Source of the DNA: Chloroflexota bacterium
Lineage (GTDB): Bacteria > Chloroflexota > UBA11872
NCBI GenBank assembly: GCA_022821645.1
Contig: JAJEDE010000004.1
Span: 1 to 45,870 of the forward strand
Direction: 5' to 3'
Length of the DNA stretch: 45,870 nt
Both the position numbers and the translations under genes were made by a program. The notes beneath the pieces are model-generated. The model made no database searches and was not told the DNA's origin. It worked only from the letters and a program-made list of their open reading frames with translations. Positions 8,965-16,422 of the stretch are shown here, piece by piece. Within the stretch, counting starts at the first letter, position 1. Each line of letters opens with the position of its first letter.

Positions 8965-10269
8965 ATGGCAGTGGAACCAGCGCGGCGGGGATTCTCGGCG
9001 ATGGATGCGCCGGACACGTCCATCGTGTCCACCTGCGTGCACTGTGGTCTCTGTCTCAACGAGTGCCCCACGTACCGGGTGCTGCGGGTGGAGATGGACT
9101 CGCCGCGTGGGCGCATCCAGCTCATTGACGCCGTGCATGACGGGCGGATGTCCCTGGACAGCCCGGCGTTCCTGCGGCACACCTTCCAGTGCCTGGACTG
9201 CCGCGGTTGCGAGACGGCCTGTCCATCCGGCGTGAAGTACGGGGCGCTGATCGAGTCCGTTCGCGCGCAGACCGTGCAGGCCGGGCTGCTGCCGACGCGC
9301 CGACGTATCGCGCAGGCCGTGCTGCGAGTCGTGTTTCCCCGGCCGAAACTCCTGCGGCTGGCCGCGCGGGGACTGTGGCTCTTTCAGCGCAGCGGCATGC
9401 AGGCGTTGGTGCGAAAGATGGGAGTCCTACGGTTGATCGCGCCGCCGCTGGCCGCCGTGGAGGCGCTCTCGCCCCCGGTATCGGACCGATTCCTGCAGGC
9501 CTCCGACCTGCGTTTTGTGCCGGCGCACGGGGAGCGCCATCGCTCGGTGGCCTTCATCACGGGTTGCATCATGAGCGTGTCATTCGCCGAGGCTCATCGG
9601 GCCTCGCTGCGGGTGCTGGCGAGGAATGGCTGCGATGTCCATATTCCCGAGCACCAGAGCTGTTGCGGGGCGTTGCACGTGCACGGCGGCGATCGCGAAA
9701 CCGCCCGCGAACTGGCGCGGCGGAACATCGACGCCTTTGATTCGGCCGACTACGAGGCCATCATCATCAACTCGGCCGGTTGCGGTTCCACGCTGAAGGA
9801 ATACGGCGAGTTGCTGGAGGATGATCCACATTACTCGGACCGAGCCCATGCATTCTCCGGGCGGGTCAGGGATCTCTCGGAGTACCTGGCCGAAAATGAG
9901 GCTGAGCCGCCGGCGGGCGCGATCAAGGAACGCGTGGTGTACCAGGACGCTTGCCACCTGGTGCACGCGCAGGGCGTTTCCCAGCAACCACGGGAGTTGC
10001 TGGCAGCCGTTCCCGGCGTGGAACTGGTGGAGATGGAGAACCCGACGGTCTGCTGCGGAGCGGCCGGGCTGTACAGCGTGACCGACACCGATATCTCGCT
10101 GGCCATCCTGGAGCAGCGACTGGACGCGATCGAGGCCACCGGCGCCAAGGTGATCGTGTCCGCCAACCCGGGCTGTCTGTTGCACATCCAATCCGGCGCA
10201 CGCCGGCGCGGGCTCGATCTGACCGTGATGCACGTGGCCGAGTTCCTGGACCGGGCCTACCGCGCGTGA
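8965..10269 (+). CDS. Fe-S oxidoreductase subunit, GlcF-like
   Basis: The 434-residue protein has two ferredoxin-type 4Fe-4S motifs: C24-x2-C27-x2-C30-x3-C34 (CVHCGLCLNECP) and C76-x2-C79-x2-C82-x3-C86 (CLDCRGCETACP). Two cysteine-rich CCG domains follow, with CCGALHVHGGD and VCCGAAGLYS. This is the GlcF/LutA/HdrD-type electron-transfer module that takes electrons from the flavoprotein upstream towards quinone or another carrier. The start at ATG 8965 lies 3 bases after the upstream stop; ATG 9001 is an in-frame alternative that still precedes the first cluster. The two genes form an operon. Confidence 0.93.
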   Translation: MAVEPARRGFSAMDAPDTSIVSTCVHCGLCLNECPTYRVLRVEMDSPRGRIQLIDAVHDGRMSLDSPAFLRHTFQCLDCRGCETACPSGVKYGALIESVRAQTVQAGLLPTRRRIAQAVLRVVFPRPKLLRLAARGLWLFQRSGMQALVRKMGVLRLIAPPLAAVEALSPPVSDRFLQASDLRFVPAHGERHRSVAFITGCIMSVSFAEAHRASLRVLARNGCDVHIPEHQSCCGALHVHGGDRETARELARRNIDAFDSADYEAIIINSAGCGSTLKEYGELLEDDPHYSDRAHAFSGRVRDLSEYLAENEAEPPAGAIKERVVYQDACHLVHAQGVSQQPRELLAAVPGVELVEMENPTVCCGAAGLYSVTDTDISLAILEQRLDAIEATGAKVIVSANPGCLLHIQSGARRRGLDLTVMHVAEFLDRAYRA

Positions 10270-10285
10270 TCCCCGGCAGACCTGT

Positions 10286-11161
10286 ATGTCGACTCCACAG
10301 CGTTCCGTAGAGCGCGGCGCCAGCCGCGGCGCGTGGGCGAGGCGGCAGGCGGCCGTGGACGCCCAGGAGGTGCGCTGGCACGACGAGCACGAGGCCGAGG
10401 TGCGGGCCGATCGGGAATCACGCGCGGCTGAGATCGCCGCCGGACGTCGCCCCACCCCGCGCAACATCTGGCGTGTCCTGACCTCCAGTCGCACCCTAAC
10501 GTCGTTTCTTGTATTCGGCTTCCTCCTGGCCGCCGGGGTCATTCCAGCTGTCCTGGCGCTGCGGACGACGCAGGAGGAGGGGATCGAGCCGGAGGTGGTT
10601 CGCCGGATTCAGGTCGGGTTGCAACAGAGTTCGAACCTGGACGGCGAAGGTTTCGACTTGCTGGAAATCGTGAACGGCGGCGAGTTGCTGGCCATCAGCT
10701 CGACTGCCGACGCCGAGGGCGACCACGGCCCAAACCGGCTGCACGACGGCCTGTTCGATCCGCAATTCGCCGCGTGGCGATCGGCCGGCCCGGACTTTCC
10801 ACTGACCGCGATTTACGAAGTGCGATATCGCACACCGGTTCGGAAAGCGGTGATCTGGAATCACCCGGACGAGCCGAAGGACAGCTACATCCGGGAGTTC
10901 GAGGTGCTGGCGTCGCTGGAGGATCCGCGAACGCATCCCGACGCGCTGGTCAGCATCGGGCGGTTCACGGCGGCGGCGCCGGACCTGAAGCTGGTGTTTG
11001 ACGTGGAGACGCCGGTGCCGATTCGGTACGCGATGCTGCGGATCATTTCCACGTTTGGGCCGGCGGACTACGCCTCGGCGGCCGAGATCGGACTCTTCAG
11101 CGAGTCGCGGGATCCGGAGCAGGCCCCGCTACCGCGGCCTCCGGCGCCGCTGAACATCTAG
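10286..11161 (+). CDS. Membrane-anchored protein with discoidin-like (F5/8 C) domain
   Basis: The 291-residue protein begins with a charged cytoplasmic segment of about 70 residues. One transmembrane helix follows (about 72-93, TSFLVFGFLLAAGVIPAVLAL). The extracytoplasmic C-terminal part is all-beta-looking: VEIRYRTP-like strands, DSYIREFEVLAS and AMLRIISTFG resemble the galactose-binding/discoidin fold. That fold typically binds carbohydrate or other polymers, so a cell-surface binding role is possible, but the assignment is from fold-like patterns only. It follows the GlcF-like gene by 16 bases and may be co-transcribed without being functionally linked. Confidence 0.65.
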   Translation: MSTPQRSVERGASRGAWARRQAAVDAQEVRWHDEHEAEVRADRESRAAEIAAGRRPTPRNIWRVLTSSRTLTSFLVFGFLLAAGVIPAVLALRTTQEEGIEPEVVRRIQVGLQQSSNLDGEGFDLLEIVNGGELLAISSTADAEGDHGPNRLHDGLFDPQFAAWRSAGPDFPLTAIYEVRYRTPVRKAVIWNHPDEPKDSYIREFEVLASLEDPRTHPDALVSIGRFTAAAPDLKLVFDVETPVPIRYAMLRIISTFGPADYASAAEIGLFSESRDPEQAPLPRPPAPLNI

Positions 11162-11333
11162 CGCCGCGTCTCCACTCGCCACGTACTAGCATTCGGCCGC
11201 CAATTGGAACGGTCCTCGGCTTGCGACGTTCCGACGCACCCCAGCCCCGGCCGTTTCACAGGATCACTGCCCGTCCCAGGTTGCCTGAATGGTCCAGACG
11301 CCGCGAAGCCGCCACCCAACGCCCTGCCGGAGG

Positions 11334-11786
11334 CTAGGAGTCCCGTAGCTGGAATACCGCCTCGATCTCGCACGGGATATCCATTGGCAGCGTGCTGCAA
11401 CCCACGGCCGAACGCGTGTGGCGGCCGGCCTCGCCGAAGACGTCCTGCATCAACTCCGAGCAGCCGTTAACCACCAGGTGCACGCCCGATTCCGATGGCG
11501 CCGCATTGACGAAACCCACAACCTTGATCACGCGCTCGACCTCGTCGATGCTGCCGACCGCTTTCCGGACCTGCGCCAGGATGTTAAGCCCGGAGTCGCG
11601 TGCGGCGCGCGCTCCCGTTTCGACGTCGTAATCCTCGCCGACCCGCCCGCGCCAGTCGCCTCCGGGCGGCTGTCCGGCAATCCACAACAGGTCACCGGTT
11701 CGTAACGCCGGGACGTATGCGGCCATCGGCGTCGGCGCCTCCGGCAGCGTGATTCCAAGTTCCTCTAATCGGGCTTCGTGCGACAC
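11334..11786 (-). CDS. RidA/YjgF/YER057c family protein
   Basis: The 150-residue protein belongs to the YjgF family of imine/enamine deaminases and related proteins. LLWIAGQPPGGD near the N-terminus, the AARDSGLNILAQVRKAVGSIDEV-type helix and the RSAVGCSTLPMDIPCEIEAVF end are typical. Members hydrolyse reactive enamines released by PLP enzymes, or act in other hydrolytic reactions. The usual catalytic-pocket arginine is represented by HTRSAVG. It has its own -10-like TACAAT upstream. It lies at the distal end of a minus-strand stretch that includes a PLP enzyme, a possible source of such enamines. Confidence 0.9.
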   Translation of the reverse strand: MSHEARLEELGITLPEAPTPMAAYVPALRTGDLLWIAGQPPGGDWRGRVGEDYDVETGARAARDSGLNILAQVRKAVGSIDEVERVIKVVGFVNAAPSESGVHLVVNGCSELMQDVFGEAGRHTRSAVGCSTLPMDIPCEIEAVFQLRDS

Positions 11787-11823
11787 AGGTCACCTTCTCC
11801 GACGCCAATCCGCAGATCCGCGA

Positions 11824-11829
11824 ATTGTA
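11824..11829 (-). promoter_or_regulatory. Candidate -10 element of the RidA-family gene
   Basis: Read on the minus strand the bases are TACAAT, placed 37 bases before the ATG at 11786. No convincing -35 was found at 17-base spacing. Confidence 0.35.
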
Positions 11830-11925
11830 GGGGGCCTATGGCTCATCTGCCTCTGCGAGTGGGGACAGTCGTGGACCGCCGGGATCTTCACACGCGTTGG
11901 AGGGGAATTTCGCGATCACGCTCGG

Positions 11926-12738
11926 CTACCGGTAGGTGGCAGTCCAGAGCTGTTTGAGTTTCGTTCCGGGGACGCTGGGAAACGGGTTGAAGTGGGCGAG
12001 GTCACGAAAGGTGAGGCCAGCGTCGGCCAGAGACGTGCGGACGATGGATTCGCGGAATGAGCGAGCGGTGAGGGTGTCGTGGGCGGGTGGGTGATTCGGG
12101 CGTTCGATCCGGAGGCGCATGGTGGTCTGTGCGCCCTTGGTATTGAAGCGCCGATGGAGGGTGAAGCCTGGACCGTGCTCCGTGACAGGATCGCGCCAAA
12201 GGGTCTCGAACGCGTGTTTTGAGTTGAGGTCGAATACGAAAACGCCGCCGGGGCGGAGGTGGGCGGCGACGCGGGTGAAGGTGCGGGTGAGGTCTTCGGG
12301 GTCCAGCAGGTGGTTGAGGCTGGCGTAGAGGCAAGTGACGGCGTCGACGGGATTGTGGGTGTCGAAGGTGCGCATGTCGGCTTGGAGGAAGGTGATGGGG
12401 CGGCCGGCGGCGCGGCGGCGGGCTTGGTGGAGCATGGCCGGGGAGAGGTCGATGCCGATGACCCGGGTGCCGCCGTGGGCCTGGAGGACGGTGTGGGTGC
12501 CGGTGCCGCAGGCGAGGTCGATGAGGGTCCTGGGGCGGCCGACGTGGTGGGCAAGACGCTGGTTGACGCGGGGGGCGACGAGGACGGCGTATTCCAGGCC
12601 GTACAGACGTTGCCAGGCGTTGTAGATCTCGGCGAAGGCGCTGTAGGCCGGCGCAGTTTCGGCCGATTCCGTTGTGTTTGCGATCAGCCGCTCTGCAGCC
12701 AGTCCGGAACGTCGCCGGCGGCAACGCCGTCTGTCCAC
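11926..12738 (-). CDS. Class I SAM-dependent methyltransferase
   Basis: The SAM-binding motif I reads LIDLACGTGTHT, followed by the acidic motif GIDLSPAML. ITFLQADMR and the LRPGGVFVFDLN strand complete a Rossmann methyltransferase. The substrate is unknown. The only ATG giving the conserved N-terminal helix lies at 12738, inside the end of the upstream gene. A non-standard CTG at 12687 would overlap its stop codon instead. Either way the two reading frames overlap, pointing to co-transcription with the beta-helix gene. Confidence 0.82.
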   Translation of the reverse strand: MDRRRCRRRRSGLAAERLIANTTESAETAPAYSAFAEIYNAWQRLYGLEYAVLVAPRVNQRLAHHVGRPRTLIDLACGTGTHTVLQAHGGTRVIGIDLSPAMLHQARRRAAGRPITFLQADMRTFDTHNPVDAVTCLYASLNHLLDPEDLTRTFTRVAAHLRPGGVFVFDLNSKHAFETLWRDPVTEHGPGFTLHRRFNTKGAQTTMRLRIERPNHPPAHDTLTARSFRESIVRTSLADAGLTFRDLAHFNPFPSVPGTKLKQLWTATYR

Positions 12739-13229
12739 GACTTCGAAGCGTCGGCGAGGTCGTCGCCTTCCAGGGACTCGGTGACGAGCAGCGGGGACCG
12801 AACGCCGCCGTTGCTGACGACAATGGAGCGGGCGATCACCGCGTTGGCGCCCCGTACGTTGAGGTTGGCCTCCACTCGGCCGGCTTCGATGCGGTCGGCG
12901 CGCACGGTCTTACCACGGACTCCGACGGCCTGCATCAGACCCGCGACTTCAATCTCCTTGTCGGAGGAAACGACGGCGCCCTGGGCTTCGAGGGTCTCAC
13001 CGTAGATGGCGGCGTCAACGATGGTGTCGCCGGAGACATGAAGTTCATCGCCTTCCACGATGATGCGGAAGCCGGGAAAAATGATGGGGGTGTCCACGCG
13101 GGTCGTGGCGGCCGGAATGCGGAGCACACTTTCGCCGTTGACTTCCTCGGTTGTGGCGCCCTCGGGGACGATCGAGCCGCGGGGCGAGCCTACGGATTTG
13201 ATTTCCTGGTAGAAGACATCGCCGGTCAT
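12684..13229 (-). CDS. Predicted beta-helix protein, bactofilin/FapA-like
   Basis: The protein has 181 residues from ATG 13229. After a 45-residue start it consists of short repeating strands with alternating small and branched residues (IIVEGDELHVSGDTIVDAAI, VVSSDKEIEVAG, VRADRIEAGRVEA, LNVRGANAV), the pattern of a right-handed beta-helix. Bactofilins and DUF342/FapA proteins look like this and form polymers or scaffolds, but I cannot assign it firmly to either. An in-frame extension to 13472 is Ser/Pro/Thr-rich, overlaps the neighbouring gene and is rejected. Confidence 0.6.
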   Translation of the reverse strand: MTGDVFYQEIKSVGSPRGSIVPEGATTEEVNGESVLRIPAATTRVDTPIIFPGFRIIVEGDELHVSGDTIVDAAIYGETLEAQGAVVSSDKEIEVAGLMQAVGVRGKTVRADRIEAGRVEANLNVRGANAVIARSIVVSNGGVRSPLLVTESLEGDDLADASKSWTDGVAAGDVPDWLQSG

Positions 13230-13338
13230 GCCTGGGCTCCGGGCGGGTTTTCTTGGTAAGGATAGCGAGTGACGGCATCGGAGCGAGGGGAGCGGTGGCA
13301 GGACTGAGAGAAGCGGGGAGCGCGGGGCCGTTTGGAGG

Positions 13339-14295
13339 TTAGTTGATGCGCCAGTGGGGAGGGTGGTTGTGGAGGATGCGGTGGATTTCGGCGGCGCAGT
13401 GGGCGGCGGTGCGGACGTTGGTTTGGAGGGTGATGCCGGCGACGTGGGGGGAGAAGAGGCAGTTGGGGGCATTGAGGAGCGGGCTGCCGGTGGGGGGTTC
13501 TTGTTCGAAGACGTCGATGGCGGCGCCGGCGATGGTTCCCTGGTGCATGGCGTCGGCGAGGGCTTGTTCGTGGACGACGGGGCCGCGGCAGGTGTTGACG
13601 AGGATGGCGTTGGAGCGCATCTGGGCCAGGCGTTCGGCGTTGATGAGGTGGCGGGTGTCGGGCGTTAGGGGGGTGTGAAGGGTGACGATGTCGGCGCGCT
13701 GGAGGAGTTCCTGGAGTGAATCGACGGGTTGGCCGCCGTGGTCGCGGACGACCCGGGCGGGGACGAAGGGGTCGTAGACGAGACCCTGCATCTCAAGGCC
13801 CAGGGTGAAGGCGCGGAGGACGCGGAGACCGACGCGACCGCTGCCGATGATGCCGACGGTGCGTCCGGCGATTTCGTGGGCGGGCAGGTCGCCGCTGTCG
13901 CGCCAGCCGCCGGCTCGGACGAGACGGTCACGATCGGGGATTCGCTTGAGGAGGGCGAGGGCGGCGGCGACGGTGAATTCGGCGACGGAGGCGGCGTTGG
14001 CCTCGGGGGTGTAGCAGACGGGGATGCCGCGGCTGGTGGCGTGGTCGACATCAATGCTGTCGACGCCGACGCCGTGTTTCTGGATGCAGCGCAAATTGGG
14101 GGCGGCATCGATGACGGCAGCGGTGATGGGGGCGACGCGGACGATGATGGCGTTGGCGTCGGGTGCGACAGCGAGGATGGCGGGTTCATCGGGGCGGTCG
14201 GGTCGGATGACGGTGGCGAACTCTTCAAGGGCCTTGATGCCGCCCTGGTGGATGGGTTCGGTGACGAGGACGACGGGGCGCTGGGTGGCAGTCAT
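13339..14295 (-). CDS. D-isomer-specific 2-hydroxyacid dehydrogenase
   Basis: The 318-residue NAD(P)-dependent dehydrogenase is related to phosphoglycerate dehydrogenase (SerA) but lacks its C-terminal regulatory domains. The nucleotide-binding loop is GIIGSGRVGLRVL (148-160). The catalytic triad is visible as R237 (NTCRGPVV), E266 (DVFEQEPP) and H284 (FSPHVAG). It likely reduces a 2-oxoacid to the D-2-hydroxyacid or the reverse. Its ATG overlaps the stop of the threonine-synthase-like gene upstream (ATGA), so the two enzymes are probably made together and may act on the same carbon skeleton. Confidence 0.92.
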   Translation of the reverse strand: MTATQRPVVLVTEPIHQGGIKALEEFATVIRPDRPDEPAILAVAPDANAIIVRVAPITAAVIDAAPNLRCIQKHGVGVDSIDVDHATSRGIPVCYTPEANAASVAEFTVAAALALLKRIPDRDRLVRAGGWRDSGDLPAHEIAGRTVGIIGSGRVGLRVLRAFTLGLEMQGLVYDPFVPARVVRDHGGQPVDSLQELLQRADIVTLHTPLTPDTRHLINAERLAQMRSNAILVNTCRGPVVHEQALADAMHQGTIAGAAIDVFEQEPPTGSPLLNAPNCLFSPHVAGITLQTNVRTAAHCAAEIHRILHNHPPHWRIN

Positions 14296-15512
14296 GCGGG
14301 TAGGGGGTCGATGGGCGGCCGGGCGGGGCGGTCGACGAGGTGGGTGTATTTGAGGGCGTTGCCGGTGTTGAGGAGGACGATGCGTTCGTCGGGGCCGATG
14401 TCGCCGCGTTCGAGCAGGGTGGTGAGGGCGGGGACGAGGGCGGCGCCTTCGGGGGCGGCGAGGACACCTTCCAGGTCGGCGAGCTGACGCATGGCATGGA
14501 CGAGTTGGGCGTCGTCGACAGCGACGGCGGTACCGCCGGTTTCGTGGAGGATGCGGAGGATGAGGCGGTGGGCGAAGGGGAGGGGGACGAGGAGGCCGTT
14601 GGCGACGGTTCGGGGGTCGTGGGGGCGTTCAGCATCGTCGGCACCAGCCTCAAATGCTCCAACGATGGGTGCGCAGTCCTTGGCCTGGACGGCGATGAGC
14701 CGGGGCGGGGTTCCCTTGAGCCAGCCGAGGTCGGCGAGTTCGCGCATGGCTTTCCAGACGCCGATGAGGCCAACGCCGCCGCCGGTGGGGTAGAGGACGA
14801 CATCGGGGGGATCCCAGTCGAAGGCTTCGGCGATTTCGAGGCCCATGGTTTTTTTGCCTTCGACGCGGTAGGGCTCTTTCATGGTGGAGGCGTCGAACCA
14901 GCCGGCTTCGGCGGCGCGTTCGGAGGCGATGCGGCCGGCGTCGCTGATGACGCCGCGGACTTCGGTGACGTCGGCGCCGTAGGCGATGCACTCGGCCTTG
15001 ATGGGGTCAGGGGTGTTGACGGGCATGACGACGCGGAGGGTGATGCCCCAGGCGGCGCAGTAGGCGGCCCAGGCGCTGCCGGCGTTGCCGGCGGTTGGAA
15101 TGGCGATGTCGCGGACACCGAGCTCATAGGCGCGGGCCACGCCGACGGCGGCGCCGCGGGCCTTGAAGGTGCCGGTGGGGTTGGCGCCTTCGTCCTTGAG
15201 CCAGAGGTTGGTGAGACCGAAGCGCCGGCCCAACCGGTTCAGGCGGAGGAGAGGGGTGGCGCCGGCGCCGAGGTCGGGGGCCTGGAGGGGATTGTCGAGG
15301 GGCAGGAGTTCGCGGAAGCGCCAGAGGTCGTGGGGACGCTGGCGGATGTGGTCAGGGGTGACGGCGGCGCGGACGGCGTCAAGGTCGTACTCGGGAAGCA
15401 GCGTCGCCTGGGCGCCGTGGCTGACGGATTGGAGGACGGTGGGATCGTGGGCTTCGCCGGTTTCGGCGCAGCGGAGGTTGGTGAGAAACGAGGTGAACGA
15501 GGGGTCAGGCAC
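14292..15512 (-). CDS. Threonine-synthase-like PLP enzyme (second copy)
   Basis: The 406-residue protein is of the fold-type II PLP family. It has an N-terminal threonine-synthase cap (LRCAETGEAHD, ATLLPEYDLDAV), the Schiff-base lysine 117 in NPTGTFKARG, TAGNAGSAWAAY and the glycine-rich phosphate loop YPTGGGVGLIG. It is longer than, and clearly diverged from, the thrC at 4060. Only one cysteine remains of the zinc-ribbon-like N-terminus seen in some relatives. Because hom sits with the other copy, this one may be a paralogue for a different beta- or gamma-elimination/replacement reaction. The start is GTG 15512. It overlaps the dehydrogenase gene by ATGA. Confidence 0.88.
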   Translation of the reverse strand: MPDPSFTSFLTNLRCAETGEAHDPTVLQSVSHGAQATLLPEYDLDAVRAAVTPDHIRQRPHDLWRFRELLPLDNPLQAPDLGAGATPLLRLNRLGRRFGLTNLWLKDEGANPTGTFKARGAAVGVARAYELGVRDIAIPTAGNAGSAWAAYCAAWGITLRVVMPVNTPDPIKAECIAYGADVTEVRGVISDAGRIASERAAEAGWFDASTMKEPYRVEGKKTMGLEIAEAFDWDPPDVVLYPTGGGVGLIGVWKAMRELADLGWLKGTPPRLIAVQAKDCAPIVGAFEAGADDAERPHDPRTVANGLLVPLPFAHRLILRILHETGGTAVAVDDAQLVHAMRQLADLEGVLAAPEGAALVPALTTLLERGDIGPDERIVLLNTGNALKYTHLVDRPARPPIDPLPA

Positions 15513-15602
15513 GGCGCGCCAAGGAATCAGGTCGGGCGGATGCGGAGCCTAGCGCATACGAAGGCTTCCTCGTGGGTTTGCCCGGATTCGGTTGACGTGA
15601 GC

Positions 15603-15667
15603 GTCCGCGTTCCGCGGACCTGACACCAGGGAGGCCGGTGCGGAGGAGACGCCCCACTCCGCACCGG
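15603..15667. repeat. Two tandem perfect hairpins between the crp-like and PLP-enzyme genes
   Basis: GTCCGCG-TTC-CGCGGAC occupies 15603-15619 (7-bp stem). CCGGTGCGGAG (15635-15645) pairs with CTCCGCACCGG (15657-15667) across an 11-base loop. They lie just past the crp-like stop codon on the minus strand and before the GTG of the PLP-enzyme gene. Neither is followed by a run of T, so Rho-independent termination is not clear; they could be terminator-like structures or leader structures. Confidence 0.5.
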
Positions 15668-15679
15668 TTGGGGGCCGGC

Positions 15680-16342
15680 TTAGTGGGCTTCGGGACGGGC
15701 GCCGGCGAGTTGCTGGAGCTTGGGCAGGCTGAGAATCGAAATGAGGCGCTTTCGACCGCGGGACGGAGCCAGCGCGCCGGCCCGCCGCAACTGGTTGACG
15801 GCAAGGCTGACGCTCTCGCGGACGGTACCCAGGCGTTGCGCCAATTCCTCGTGCGTGACGCGCAGGTCGGTCGCGTGTTCCCGTTCGGCCATTTGGAGGA
15901 TGGCGAGCGCCACGGTTCCCGCCACGGAGTCGAGCGCGGTCTGCGAGACGCGTCGCTGCACAGTGTTGAGACGCGCCAGCTGACGACGGATCAGCTTGCG
16001 TACCATTTCCGGACGCCGCTGCGTGAGGCGGCGAAATGCTGGGATATCAAACCAGGCGATGGTGACGGGTCCGTCAGCCTCGACCAGCGTGCGGTCTTGT
16101 CCCTTGGTGTCGAATACGTTTTCGATCCAGTCGCCGTCGCGCAGGGAAGCGGTCGCGAGCTGGCGGCCGTTGGGACTAATGCGCCAGACGGTCACGCTTC
16201 CTGAGCAGATCACGCCGACTCGCTGCAGGTCGGAGATTGGGTCAAACACGATCTGGTTCGCTCGGTAGCTGGCCGGCTGCGCGCCTTCGGCTCGGAGACG
16301 GTCGACCAGCCGGGGCGATGTGGAAGTTGCCGGTGGTGACAT
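15680..16342 (-). CDS. Crp/Fnr family transcriptional regulator
   Basis: The 220-residue protein has an N-terminal cyclic-nucleotide-binding-type beta barrel (about 20-130, VGVICSGSVTVWRISPNG, ASLRDGDWIENVF) and a dimerisation helix. A C-terminal winged helix-turn-helix (about 165-215) contains VTHEELAQRLGTVRESVSLAVNQL. No FNR-type cysteine cluster is visible, so oxygen sensing by Fe-S is unlikely. The ligand is unknown. ATG 16342 is chosen because an AAGGAGGGCGGAT ribosome-binding site lies directly upstream. That is among the strongest in the window and rules out the longer in-frame version. Confidence 0.92.
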   Translation of the reverse strand: MSPPATSTSPRLVDRLRAEGAQPASYRANQIVFDPISDLQRVGVICSGSVTVWRISPNGRQLATASLRDGDWIENVFDTKGQDRTLVEADGPVTIAWFDIPAFRRLTQRRPEMVRKLIRRQLARLNTVQRRVSQTALDSVAGTVALAILQMAEREHATDLRVTHEELAQRLGTVRESVSLAVNQLRRAGALAPSRGRKRLISILSLPKLQQLAGARPEAH

Positions 16343-16422
16343 ATCCGCCCTCCTTGGTCGGAAGCGCTGCACCAGCGCTTCTCCATTCGCCACTGAGGCT
16401 AAGGAGGCAAGATGAGAAAACT

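Noticed and set aside
13230..13472. Ser/Pro/Thr-rich extension of the beta-helix protein
   Set aside because: It overlaps the end of the 2-hydroxyacid dehydrogenase gene on the same strand in another frame and reads as low-complexity sequence; ATG 13229 gives a sensible start.
13354..15623. Long Gly/Asp/Glu-rich plus-strand frames
   Set aside because: They are antisense to the dehydrogenase and PLP-enzyme genes and consist of Gly, Val, Asp and Ala runs expected from complementing GC-rich codons.
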